From Alkalibacterium sp. (GTDB lineage: Bacteria; Bacillota; Bacilli; Lactobacillales; Carnobacteriaceae_A), in NCBI GenBank assembly GCA_020832185.1, contig JAFIFE010000003.1, positions 1 through 64,000 on the forward strand: a stretch of DNA of 64,000 nucleotides, given 5' to 3'. A program made the translations under genes and the position numbers. Shown here in pieces: positions 54,469 through 62,121 of this stretch; within the stretch, counting starts at the first letter, position 1, and every line of letters starts with the position of its first letter. The notes under the pieces were generated by a model. That model was not told the origin of the DNA and ran no database searches. It was given only the letters and a program-made list of their open reading frames with translations.

Positions 54469-54980
54469 AACACATCTCCTTTAGTATACCTTTCAGGTAA
54501 CTGTTTAATAATTAAATCGATCGTTTGTTCAAGTGACTGGTCATTGAGGATAGTGAGGTCTGCTAATTCTCTGTATAGAGATTCTCTCTCACTATACAAC
54601 GCGAACAGCGCAGATTTACCATCTTTTAATAAAGGTCTGTGTTCCGTTTCGATATCCGCGGCAATCTTCTCGATGGGGCGGTCTATAAAGAGAATCAGAC
54701 CTGCTTTATTTAACCATGAGTGGTTTTCTTCTTTAATCGCGGCGCCTCCACCAGTCGAAATGATGCAGTCTTGTTTACCGGACAAGTCTTTGCAGGCTTG
54801 TGTCTCAAGTGAGCGAAAGACGTCTTCTCCTTTGGTGAATAAGTCTGGAATAGATTGCCCAGCCTGTTTTTCAATATACTCATCCATATCGACGAAAGAG
54901 AGGTGAAGTCGCTTGCTCAGTTCTTTTCCGATTGTTGATTTTCCACTACCAGTCATACCAATAAGAACAATGTTAGGCAT
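54465..54980 (-). CDS. aroK: Shikimate kinase
   Basis: 171 residues. P-loop GMTGSGKST, shikimate-binding DMDEYIE and GGGAAIKEEN, and LID-region DRPIEKIAADIETEHRPLL. It makes shikimate 3-phosphate. The ATG at 54980 lies after GGAAGG. It sits between aroE (5-base gap) and aroQ (overlap). Confidence 0.93.
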   Translation of the reverse strand: MPNIVLIGMTGSGKSTIGKELSKRLHLSFVDMDEYIEKQAGQSIPDLFTKGEDVFRSLETQACKDLSGKQDCIISTGGGAAIKEENHSWLNKAGLILFIDRPIEKIAADIETEHRPLLKDGKSALFALYSERESLYRELADLTILNDQSLEQTIDLIIKQLPERYTKGDVL

Positions 54981-54985
54981 GTCGG

Positions 54986-55795
54986 TCACCCTTCCTTCCA
55001 CTGCGAATAATCACGGACTAATTCATCCATCAATGTTTCAGGGAACGTCCGATTTTCCCATATTTCAACTGATTTGATGGCCTGTCCGATAAGCATTTCG
55101 AGACCATTTACTGCCGGTTTATCCTGGCTTTTTGCTTGCTTAAGGAAGACTGTTTCCAGTGGATTGTAAATCAGATCGATAAACGCATTGAACTGCGAGA
55201 CCGTTTCATCTGAAATAGGTGAGGAAGACACATTGGGATACATCCCTACAGGAGTGGTGTTGATCAAAAAATCACCCTTTAAATCAGGTAAATCTTTATA
55301 CGTCTTATACGAAATAATTCCGCCTCTTTCATTTTCCTTAGGTAAACGCGAGACTAAGGTGACGGAGTCTGCACCGTGATCTTTCACATATTGAACGACC
55401 ATTTTAGAAGAACCGCCAGTCCCGAGTATCGTGACATGAGATCCTTTCAGATTCCATTGTCTTCTTTTGAATAATAAACCAAAGCCCTCGTAATCTGTAT
55501 TGTAGCCTGTTAAATGGCCATCTAAATTCAAAATGGTATTGACCACGCCGAGTTTTTCAGCGGTTGAATCGATAGCATCAAGGTAAGGCATGACCGCTTC
55601 TTTATAGGGGATTGTTACATTGGATCCGTTGATCGACAAGACACGAATACTATCTATGGCTTGTTCAACCTTGTCAGCGGGAACAGGGAAATTCTTGTAT
55701 GCCGCTCTTATACCCGTTCGTTTGTAGATTTCTTTGTGTAACTGGGGAGATAAACTATGTGTTAGTGTTTCTCCGATCAAGCCGTATAACTTCAT
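54986..55795 (-). CDS. aroE: Shikimate dehydrogenase
   Basis: 269 residues. Substrate motif THSLSPQLHKEIY, catalytic Lys/Asp in NVTIPYKEAVMPYL and NTDYEGF, NADP-binding ILGTGGSSKMVV. It reduces 3-dehydroshikimate. First gene of the minus operon; start at 55795 with GAGGTGAACAG upstream. Confidence 0.93.
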   Translation of the reverse strand: MKLYGLIGETLTHSLSPQLHKEIYKRTGIRAAYKNFPVPADKVEQAIDSIRVLSINGSNVTIPYKEAVMPYLDAIDSTAEKLGVVNTILNLDGHLTGYNTDYEGFGLLFKRRQWNLKGSHVTILGTGGSSKMVVQYVKDHGADSVTLVSRLPKENERGGIISYKTYKDLPDLKGDFLINTTPVGMYPNVSSSPISDETVSQFNAFIDLIYNPLETVFLKQAKSQDKPAVNGLEMLIGQAIKSVEIWENRTFPETLMDELVRDYSQWKEG

Positions 55796-55817
55796 CTGTT
55801 CACCTCGTTTTTCTAAA

Positions 55818-55847
55818 AGTATAAACAACTGGTTCAGTAAAAAGCAA
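55818..55847 (-). promoter_or_regulatory. Probable promoter of the aroE-aroK-aroQ-tyrA operon
   Basis: On the minus strand TTGCTT, an 18-base spacer, then TATACT, placed ~23 bases before the aroE start. The 5' UTR would be very short, so this operon seems to lack the leader control of the plus operon. Confidence 0.5.
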
Positions 55848-55932
55848 CTATAAGTTAATGGTTGGACTTACTTTAATAAAGTGTAACATGAGAGGTAAAT
55901 GATAAAAACAATAATTATTTTTAATGTATTCC

Positions 55933-55961
55933 TTGACATTCTTTTTTTTACTTGCTAATAT
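55933..55961 (+). promoter_or_regulatory. Consensus promoter of the plus-strand aro operon
   Basis: TTGACA (55933-55938), exactly 17-base spacer, TAATAT (55956-55961). Transcription would start near 55968, about 40 bases before the leader peptide and ~780 bases before the first enzyme gene. Confidence 0.8.
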
Positions 55962-56008
55962 TGTGAGCACAGTTAGTTAATGGCTGAAACAGTTGAGGAG
56001 TGTTATTG

Positions 56009-56092
56009 ATGAATACACAAAAAAATAATTTAATGACCCCACAATTGAATCGTTATTACTTTAGCTTCTTTAGGAAAATCTATGGAGGCTAG
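56009..56092 (+). CDS. Tyr/Phe-rich leader peptide of the aro operon
   Basis: A 27-codon ORF with a good SD (GAGGAG, spacing 8). The second half reads RYYFSFFRKIYGG: Tyr at 16, 17 and 25, Phe at 18, 20 and 21; no Trp. A dense run of Tyr and Phe codons directly before an attenuator is the hallmark of a leader peptide whose translation measures charged tRNA-Tyr and tRNA-Phe. The stop codon lies within the first hairpin (56076-56133). Confidence 0.8.
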   Translation: MNTQKNNLMTPQLNRYYFSFFRKIYGG

Positions 56093-56245
56093 AGCACTTT
56101 AAGCTGTTTTCAAAACAGTGCCCCCATAGATTTCAGAAGAAATCGAATGGGCGCACACTTATAAAACTAAGCAACACTTTATATATGTGATTTTAACCAA
56201 CGCTGCATTCGATTATCTTAAAAAAAGATAACCGGGTGCAGCGTT
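56076..56245 (+). promoter_or_regulatory. Transcription attenuator (hairpin 1, antiterminator, terminator)
   Basis: Hairpin 1: 56076-56089 pairs with 56120-56133 (AAATCTATGG with CCATAGATTT plus GGC/GCC) and includes the last leader codons. Hairpin 2: GATTTC (56129) with GAAATC (56139). Terminator: AACGCTGCA (56199) and TTATCTT pair with AAGATAA and TGCAGCGTT (to 56245), followed by TTTGCTTT. Alternative antiterminator: AATCGAATG (56141-56149) is perfectly complementary to CATTCGATT (56206-56214), which is part of the terminator's left arm. Ribosome stalling at Tyr/Phe codons would open hairpin 1 and shift the balance. Confidence 0.75.
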
Positions 56246-56252
56246 TTGCTTT

Positions 56253-56631
56253 GTCCGTTAGAATTTTTAATTCTTACGGGCAAAGTATGAGAGGAGCAAA
56301 GCGACTGTCAATCCTCTATAAGTCTGTAGGAATTTTCAATTCCTTTACAGACACAATATCAGAGGAGCACAGCGACTGTAAATCCTTAAGAAGTCCGTAA
56401 TGATTTTCAATCATGTACGGATACAGTATAAGAGGAGCAACGCGACTGTTAATCCTTAAGAGGACTGTTAGAATTTTCAATTCTTACAGTCAAAGTATCA
56501 GAGGAGCGCAGCGACTGTGAGTCCTTAAGAAGTCCCTAATGATTTTCAATCATGTACGGATACAGTATAAGAGGAGCAAAGCGACTGTTAATCCTTAAGA
56601 AGACTGTTAGAATTTTCAATTTCTTACGGAC
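56253..56631 (+). repeat. Array of 5.5 tandem ~70-base structured repeats
   Basis: Units start at 56253, 56322, 56393, 56463, 56532 and 56602 (last one hairpin only). Each has a hairpin of ~30 bases with a TTT(C/T)A-type loop and then a constant block, AGAGGAGC-NNN-GCGACTGT, followed by AATCCTTAAGA-like spacer. Stem sequences differ between units (GTCCGT/ACGGGC, GTCTGTA/TACAGAC, GACTGT/ACAGTC; AGAATT, GGAATT or ATGATT in the upper stem) but pairing is kept, apart from single mismatches in units 5 and 6. It lies between the attenuator terminator and the first structural gene, so it is transcribed only on read-through. Confidence 0.8.
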
Positions 56632-56694
56632 AACCGATAAAAGGCAGTTGAACAACACTAACCATTCAAAACTAAAAGATTGGAGAGTTCAAAC

Positions 56695-56787
56695 ATGGAA
56701 GGTAGCAATGAAAGTGACTTTACCAAGCGACACCAGTGGAGGGGATTAGATGATTATTCACACGTTAGGGCCCGAAAGTACCGATAG
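56695..56787 (+). CDS. Possible 30-codon upstream ORF overlapping the BacA-like gene
   Basis: ATG at 56695 with TTGGAGAG 8 bases upstream, reading MEGSNESDFTKRHQWRGLDD... to a TAG at 56785. It overlaps the first 38 bases of the next gene in another frame. It may be a second leader/coupling ORF or chance. Confidence 0.3.
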   Translation: MEGSNESDFTKRHQWRGLDDYSHVRARKYR

Positions 56788-57307
56788 TTATGCGGCGGCC
56801 AAGACTTTACTCAATTCAGAAGAGGATGATATCGTTGGTTATCCATCCTTTGACACGATTTTACATCATCTCGAAGAGCTTAAAGGAGACTGTGTTTTAT
56901 TTCCCGTAGCTTTCCAGAGTGCACGGCGATCATATGGATGGAAAGAGTTCAATTATGATTATTGGGAAAACATCGAACTCATGCAGGTCTTTGCTAAAAA
57001 GACAAAACCGATGGTGCTGATCGAAAATAGCGCCAGACGAGAGAACAGCGCCATGATCCATCCGGCGACCACCATATTTTTGCAGAAGTATTTAAAGAAA
57101 GTAAAAGAAGACATTCCAATTACCTTTACTGACAGCAAGGTGAAAGCATGGACAGCCTTTCAGAACAAAGGATTAAAATACACGATTATTAGTGAAGATG
57201 TGTATGAAAAAGAAAAATGTAATGATTATCAGTTGATCGAGCGCTATGAACCAGAGATGGTCTGGTGCTTGTATAAAATAAAAAATGAAGAGGAGCAATT
57301 AAAATGA
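56750..57307 (+). CDS. BacA-like prephenate decarboxylase/dehydratase-family protein
   Basis: 185 residues. The N-terminal TLGPESTDSYAAAKTLL matches the prephenate dehydratase-fold start (TLGPEGTSSEYAAK in BacA). The middle segment ENIELMQVFAKKTKPMVLIE and the C-terminal YEPEMVWCLYKI also align by eye better with the bacilysin protein BacA than with PheA. The Thr-Arg-Phe triad of true prephenate dehydratases is not visible, and there is no ACT domain. It should bind prephenate. It heads the operon and its stop overlaps the aroF start (ATGA). Possible roles: prephenate decarboxylase, a divergent dehydratase supplying the missing PheA step, or a sensor. GGAGGGG precedes the ATG. Confidence 0.6.
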   Translation: MIIHTLGPESTDSYAAAKTLLNSEEDDIVGYPSFDTILHHLEELKGDCVLFPVAFQSARRSYGWKEFNYDYWENIELMQVFAKKTKPMVLIENSARRENSAMIHPATTIFLQKYLKKVKEDIPITFTDSKVKAWTAFQNKGLKYTIISEDVYEKEKCNDYQLIERYEPEMVWCLYKIKNEEEQLK

Positions 57308-58344
57308 TTATTGTATTAAAACAGGGAACAGGTTCAAAGGCGATTAAAGAAATTACAGAAAAAATAGAGGCACAGGGCGTATCGATCAGCCATTTTTCAG
57401 ATGTTAAACGTGACTTTCTTGGAGTGATCGGCGACACGACGGGTCTTGATGAGCATAGAATTCAGGCACGTCCAGAAGTTGAGAAAATCATCCGAGTGGA
57501 AGAACCTTACAAACGTGCGAACCGTAAATTCCATCCGGAGAATTCAGAAGTTCAAATCGGACAGGAAACCATCGGAGGGCACAAACTGGGTATTATCGCA
57601 GGTCCGTGTTCAGTGGAAAGTGAAGAGCAGATCATCAGAGTTGCCAAGCAAATCAAAAAAGCGGGTGCAAACTTCCTTCGTGGAGGAGCATTCAAGCCAA
57701 GAACGTCACCGTACAGCTTCCAGGGACTTGAACTTGAAGGGTTACGCATGCTGCAGGCGGCTAAAGCAGAAACAGGTTTACCGATTGTTACTGAACTGAT
57801 GTCAGTGAAATGGATAGACGAATTCGTCGAGTCAGTGGACATGATTCAAATCGGTGCACGTAACATGCAGAATTTTGACTTACTGAAAGAAGTAGGAAAA
57901 ACGAATACACCCGTTCTATTGAAGCGTGGCTTATCAGCAACCTACAAAGAATGGTTGATGTCAGCAGAATACATCATGTCTGAAGGAAACGAGAACGTCA
58001 TTTTATGTGAGCGCGGAATCAGAACGTTCGAACAAGGCACACGTAACACGCTGGATATTCAAGCTGTTCCAGTCATTAAAAAATTATCTCACTTGCCAAT
58101 CATCGTGGATCCAAGTCACGCCGGTGGCATGTCATACTTGGTTGAATCGGGCGCTAAATCGGGAATCGTTGCCGGTGCAGATGGTCTGATGATCGAGGTA
58201 CACAATGATCCTGAAAACGCATGGAGTGATGGCGAACAGTGCCTGACACCTGACGAGTTCGGTTTACTGATGGAGAAAGCTCAGAAACTTGCTGAAATAG
58301 AAGGTCGTTCAGTGCCATTGTCAACTGAAGTATCCACTCATTAA
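57304..58344 (+). CDS. aroF: 3-deoxy-7-phosphoheptulonate (DAHP) synthase
   Basis: 346 residues. An N-terminal ferredoxin-like regulatory domain (~1-75) is followed by the KDO8P/DAHP synthase barrel: GIIAGPCSVESEEQI, FLRGGAFKPRTSPYSFQG, IGARNMQNFDLL, LLKRGLSATYKEWL, and PSHAGG. This layout is the type I-beta enzyme of Firmicutes, often inhibited by chorismate or prephenate through the N-terminal domain. It catalyses the first shikimate step. It is coupled to the BacA-like gene upstream. Confidence 0.94.
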   Translation: MIIVLKQGTGSKAIKEITEKIEAQGVSISHFSDVKRDFLGVIGDTTGLDEHRIQARPEVEKIIRVEEPYKRANRKFHPENSEVQIGQETIGGHKLGIIAGPCSVESEEQIIRVAKQIKKAGANFLRGGAFKPRTSPYSFQGLELEGLRMLQAAKAETGLPIVTELMSVKWIDEFVESVDMIQIGARNMQNFDLLKEVGKTNTPVLLKRGLSATYKEWLMSAEYIMSEGNENVILCERGIRTFEQGTRNTLDIQAVPVIKKLSHLPIIVDPSHAGGMSYLVESGAKSGIVAGADGLMIEVHNDPENAWSDGEQCLTPDEFGLLMEKAQKLAEIEGRSVPLSTEVSTH

Positions 58345-58356
58345 GGAGTTAGCCAG

Positions 58357-59445
58357 ATGAATGACATTCAAGTTGAAGTACCTCAAGAAACAACTGAATA
58401 TGCGATAAAGATTCAAAAAGGACTGCTTCAGAATGTGGGGGAAGAACTATCAGCAATCACCAGCAGCAGACGTGTGGCCGTGGTAACGGATAAGAATGTT
58501 CATCAGCATTATGGTGAAACAGTCGACACGCAATTAAAACGCGCTGGTTTTACAGTTCATTTCATCATTTTAGAGCCGGGAGAGCAGACGAAGACATTTT
58601 CATCGATGCCTGCCATGTACAGTGAACTGATCAATGCGGGAATCACAAGAAGTGATGTGATTGTTGCTTTAGGCGGAGGCGTCGTCGGAGACATTGCTGG
58701 CTTTGTTGCAGCCACATTTCTGAGAGGGATCGATTTTGTTCAAATCCCGACGTCTTTGCTGGCTCAAGTAGACAGCAGTGTGGGAGGCAAAGTAGGGGTC
58801 GATCTGCCGGAAGGAAAAAATCTGGCAGGCGCCTTTTATCATCCTAAACTGGTCATCATCGATCCGGATGTCTTAAATACCTTGTCTGACCATTACTTCT
58901 CAGATGGGATGGCCGAAGTCATTAAATACGGCTGCATTAAGGACGCATCGTTTTTTGACAAACTGACTCAGCTCAATTCCAGAGAAAAGGTCATGGCTGA
59001 GATCGAAAACGTCATCGAGACCTGCTGTAAAATCAAGCAGGATATGGTCCAGCAGGATGAAAAAGATAAAGGTATCCGCATGCTTTTAAATTTTGGACAC
59101 ACTCTGGGTCATGCGATCGAAGCGTATTACAATTATGAATCGATTACTCATGGGCATGCCGTGGCAATCGGAATGGTCACTTTAACGGCTATCGCAGAAG
59201 AAAAAGGACTCACTGAAAAAGGAACCGCTGAGAAGGTAAGACGCTGTCTGTCTGGACATAATCTTCCAGCTGAACTGGACGAACCTGAAGCGTATGACTT
59301 TATATTATCCTATATAAAAAAAGACAAGAAGCAGTTAAACAACCAGTTACATGTAGTTATTATAGAAACGATCGGACAAGCCGCTACCTATAAGACCGGT
59401 ATCGGGTTCTTTGATCAATTGACAACGGGAGGACAGATCACGTGA
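58357..59445 (+). CDS. aroB: 3-dehydroquinate synthase
   Basis: 362 residues. NAD-binding and substrate motifs: EPGEQTKTF, GGGVVGDIAGFVAATFLRGI, PTSLLAQVDSSVGGKVGVD, and zinc-ligand segments EVIKYG, NFGHTLGHAIE and HGHAVAIGM. It makes 3-dehydroquinate. AAGGAG precedes the ATG, 12 bases after aroF. Its stop overlaps the aroA start (GTGA). Confidence 0.95.
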   Translation: MNDIQVEVPQETTEYAIKIQKGLLQNVGEELSAITSSRRVAVVTDKNVHQHYGETVDTQLKRAGFTVHFIILEPGEQTKTFSSMPAMYSELINAGITRSDVIVALGGGVVGDIAGFVAATFLRGIDFVQIPTSLLAQVDSSVGGKVGVDLPEGKNLAGAFYHPKLVIIDPDVLNTLSDHYFSDGMAEVIKYGCIKDASFFDKLTQLNSREKVMAEIENVIETCCKIKQDMVQQDEKDKGIRMLLNFGHTLGHAIEAYYNYESITHGHAVAIGMVTLTAIAEEKGLTEKGTAEKVRRCLSGHNLPAELDEPEAYDFILSYIKKDKKQLNNQLHVVIIETIGQAATYKTGIGFFDQLTTGGQIT

Positions 59446-60704
59446 CGCATTTACAACTTGAACCAGGAAAAATAGCGGGTACAGTCACTGTACCTCCTTC
59501 AAAAAGCTTAGCACACCGGGCAATCATTTGTGCCGGTCTGGCAGATGGACACAGTACGGTCCGCAATATTCAGTATTCTGATGATATTAAAGCAACCATT
59601 CAAGGCTTACGTGCCATGGGAGCGGAGATTACAGAAGAGAGGGACTCTGTCATTATCGACGGAATCGGTCTGAATGGGCGAGGGTCAATTCAAGCGGATC
59701 ACTCATCGCGAACGATCGACTGCAATGAATCCGGTTCTACCCTTCGGTTTTTAGTGCCAGTGGCTACCTTGTTTGAAGGGAAGACGCGTTTTGTTGGAAG
59801 AGGAAAGCTCGGGAAGCGTCCGCTCACTCCTTTTGAAGACTTGTTCAATTCACAAGGATTGCTCTTTGCCACGACAAACACTGATACGTTAGATTTAACG
59901 GTAGAAGGACCGCTTGCACCAGAAGCAGTTGAACTGCGTGGTGATATCAGCTCACAGTTCATTACAGGCTTGTTGATGACTCTGCCGTTCTTAGACGGCG
60001 ATTCTGCAATCAAAGTAACGACACCTCTTGAATCTAAAGGCTATATCGATTTAACGCTTGATGTATTTAAAGCATTTGGACTGACAATTCATGTAGAAGA
60101 AGACGGTCAGCTGTATAACATTCCAGGGAACCAGTCGATCAAAGCAGTGGACTATACAGTCGAAGGGGATTACTCTCAAGCAGCCTTTTTCCTGAGTGCA
60201 AATGCATTAGGGAATACACTTGATATCAGCGGCCTGAATGAACAGTCACTTCAAGGAGATAAAGCGATCCTGTCAATTTTAGATACACTGAAGCAAGATA
60301 CGCATCGAGTCATAGACGGGTCTCAGTGTCCGGATATTATTCCAGTGGCTGCATTAGTGGCTTCATTAAGTGAAGGAAGTACGCGTATTGAAAATCTTGA
60401 ACGTCTGCGAATCAAAGAAAGCGACAGACTGGAAGCAACTCAACGTGAACTCGAAGCGATTGGTGCAGATATACAAATAGAAGGAAACGACTTAGTCATC
60501 CAGGGGGTGTCCTCGTTAAAAGGAGGCGCAACAGTCTGGAGTCATAAAGATCACCGTATGGCCATGATGCTGGCGATCGCTTCTACACGCTGCGAAGAAC
60601 CGATCATCATTAAAGACACGGAATGTGTCGCAAAATCATACCCGGATTTCTGGGACGTATTTAAAACATTAGGAGGAACAATCAATGAGCGGCATTTGGG
60701 GTAA
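59442..60704 (+). CDS. aroA: EPSP synthase (3-phosphoshikimate 1-carboxyvinyltransferase)
   Basis: 420 residues. PPSKSLAHRAIICAGLADG at the N-terminus, NESGSTLRFLVPVA, GRGKLGKRPLTPFEDL, DISSQFITGLL, the catalytic DYSQAAFFL and RLRIKESDRL. Two inside-out alpha/beta domains are expected. The start is GTG within the overlap with aroB. It overlaps aroC by 20 bases. Confidence 0.95.
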   Translation: MTHLQLEPGKIAGTVTVPPSKSLAHRAIICAGLADGHSTVRNIQYSDDIKATIQGLRAMGAEITEERDSVIIDGIGLNGRGSIQADHSSRTIDCNESGSTLRFLVPVATLFEGKTRFVGRGKLGKRPLTPFEDLFNSQGLLFATTNTDTLDLTVEGPLAPEAVELRGDISSQFITGLLMTLPFLDGDSAIKVTTPLESKGYIDLTLDVFKAFGLTIHVEEDGQLYNIPGNQSIKAVDYTVEGDYSQAAFFLSANALGNTLDISGLNEQSLQGDKAILSILDTLKQDTHRVIDGSQCPDIIPVAALVASLSEGSTRIENLERLRIKESDRLEATQRELEAIGADIQIEGNDLVIQGVSSLKGGATVWSHKDHRMAMMLAIASTRCEEPIIIKDTECVAKSYPDFWDVFKTLGGTINERHLG

Positions 60705-61773
60705 AAACCTAGAACTATCATTATTTGGAGAATCACATGGGGACGCGATAGGCATAACGATCAACGGCTTAACACCAGGACTTGAAATCGATATGGATAA
60801 AGTTCTAGTCGAGATGGCCAGGCGTGCACCAGGGTCTAGTGAATTAACGACCCCTCGGAAAGAAAAAGATCTGCCTGAGATTTTGAGTGGATTTTTAGAT
60901 GGAAAAACAACTGGGGCACCTTTGACTGCCATCATCCGAAATACAAATACGCGGTCAAAAGATTACAGTTTGCTGAAAGATGTTATGCGTCCGGGACAGG
61001 CCGATTACCCGGGGCGAATGAGATACAAAGGACACAATGACCACAGAGGAAGTGGACACTTTTCAGGTCGAATCACAGCACCGATCGTGTTTGCCGGAGC
61101 GATCTGTAAACAGTGGCTCGAACAAAAGGGTGTAACGATCGGGTCTCACATACAATCTATCGGAGCAATTGAAGACGAACGCTTTTCAGATCAGACAGAA
61201 GTAACCCTGGAACAGGTCGAAGCGTTCAAAAATGAGCAGCTGCCCCTTTTTAATGAAGAGAAGAAGCAGGCTATTCATGACTTAATTATAGAGGCCAAAG
61301 ACGAAGGCGATTCAGTAGGAGGCGTCGTTGAAACGTTTGTCCTGGGCATTCCAGCAGGTTATGGTAACCCGTTCTTTGATTCAGTCGAATCGACGCTGGC
61401 TCACTTGGTGTTCTCCGTTCCTGCTATCAAAGGAATAGAATTTGGAACAGGGTTTGATATCACGAAACTTAAAGGCTCTGAAGCCAACGATGAGTACTAC
61501 TACGATGAGAATAATGAAATCAAAACGCGTTCTAATAATAATGGGGGGATCATCGGCGGCATCACATACGGCATGCCGATCGTCTTCAGATCAGCGGTTA
61601 AACCCCCTGCTTCGATCAAGAAAAAACAGCAGACCATTAATATTAAAGAAGGTAAGAATGCTGAACTTGAAGTAGAGGGACGTCATGATCCCTGTATCGT
61701 TCCCAGAGTTCTCCCTGTTTTGGAAGCCGTAACGGCTATTGGACTCACAGATCTGATGCTTGGAGGAAGTTAA
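60685..61773 (+). CDS. aroC: Chorismate synthase
   Basis: 362 residues. It starts with GIWGKNLELSLFGESHGDAIG and has GHNDHRGSGHFSGRITA and RHDPCIVPRVLPVLEAV, all FMN/EPSP-binding signatures. It makes chorismate. The ATG has AGGAGG upstream inside the aroA coding sequence. Confidence 0.96.
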   Translation: MSGIWGKNLELSLFGESHGDAIGITINGLTPGLEIDMDKVLVEMARRAPGSSELTTPRKEKDLPEILSGFLDGKTTGAPLTAIIRNTNTRSKDYSLLKDVMRPGQADYPGRMRYKGHNDHRGSGHFSGRITAPIVFAGAICKQWLEQKGVTIGSHIQSIGAIEDERFSDQTEVTLEQVEAFKNEQLPLFNEEKKQAIHDLIIEAKDEGDSVGGVVETFVLGIPAGYGNPFFDSVESTLAHLVFSVPAIKGIEFGTGFDITKLKGSEANDEYYYDENNEIKTRSNNNGGIIGGITYGMPIVFRSAVKPPASIKKKQQTINIKEGKNAELEVEGRHDPCIVPRVLPVLEAVTAIGLTDLMLGGS

Positions 61774-62049
61774 ATGAGTGAACTGGATGGGTACAGAAAT
61801 GATATCGATGCAATTGATCAGGAATTGACCACTTTATTTGAAAAACGGCTTGAGACGGTACTGAAGGTAGGTGAATATAAGAAGAGGCATGACCTGCCAA
61901 TTCTTGATTCCAGCCGTGAAAAAGCGGTCATCGAGAAGAATATCGACCGGCTGAAAAATAAAGCGTATCAGGAAGAAGTGTCAGAGTTTTACAAAGCACT
62001 GATGGCGATCACCAGAGGCACCCAGCAGAAACTGATGGATGAAGAATAA
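61774..62049 (+). CDS. Chorismate mutase (AroQ class, monofunctional)
   Basis: 91 residues, all-helical AroQ fold: YRNDIDAIDQELTTLFEKR, VGEYKKRHDLPILDSSRE, and the C-terminal Q in ITRGTQQKL. Arg and Lys active-site residues are at expected places. It converts chorismate to prephenate, the substrate of TyrA and probably of the BacA-like protein. It starts right after the aroC stop and ends the operon. Confidence 0.9.
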   Translation: MSELDGYRNDIDAIDQELTTLFEKRLETVLKVGEYKKRHDLPILDSSREKAVIEKNIDRLKNKAYQEEVSEFYKALMAITRGTQQKLMDEE

Positions 62050-62065
62050 ATTGAATACTCAAAAG

Positions 62066-62110
62066 AAGACACGCATTATCACACTTAAGTGATAGTACGT
62101 GTCTTTATTT
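62066..62110. terminator. Terminator at the end of the aro operon
   Basis: AGACACG with ATTATCAC pairs with GTGATA and CGTGTCT, followed by TTTATTTAT. It may serve both converging genes. Confidence 0.7.
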
Positions 62111-62121
62111 ATAGCCGTTAT

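Noticed and set aside
54544-54906. 120-codon plus-strand ORF
   Set aside because: Antisense shadow of aroK without an SD.
55962-56250. T-box leader for the aro operon
   Set aside because: No AGGGTGGNACCGCG-type T-box core or stem I/specifier arrangement; the GGGTGCAGCGTT word belongs to the terminator arm.
56253-56631. CRISPR array
   Set aside because: The ~70-base units are repeats throughout with changing hairpins; there are no unique spacers of constant length and no cas genes.
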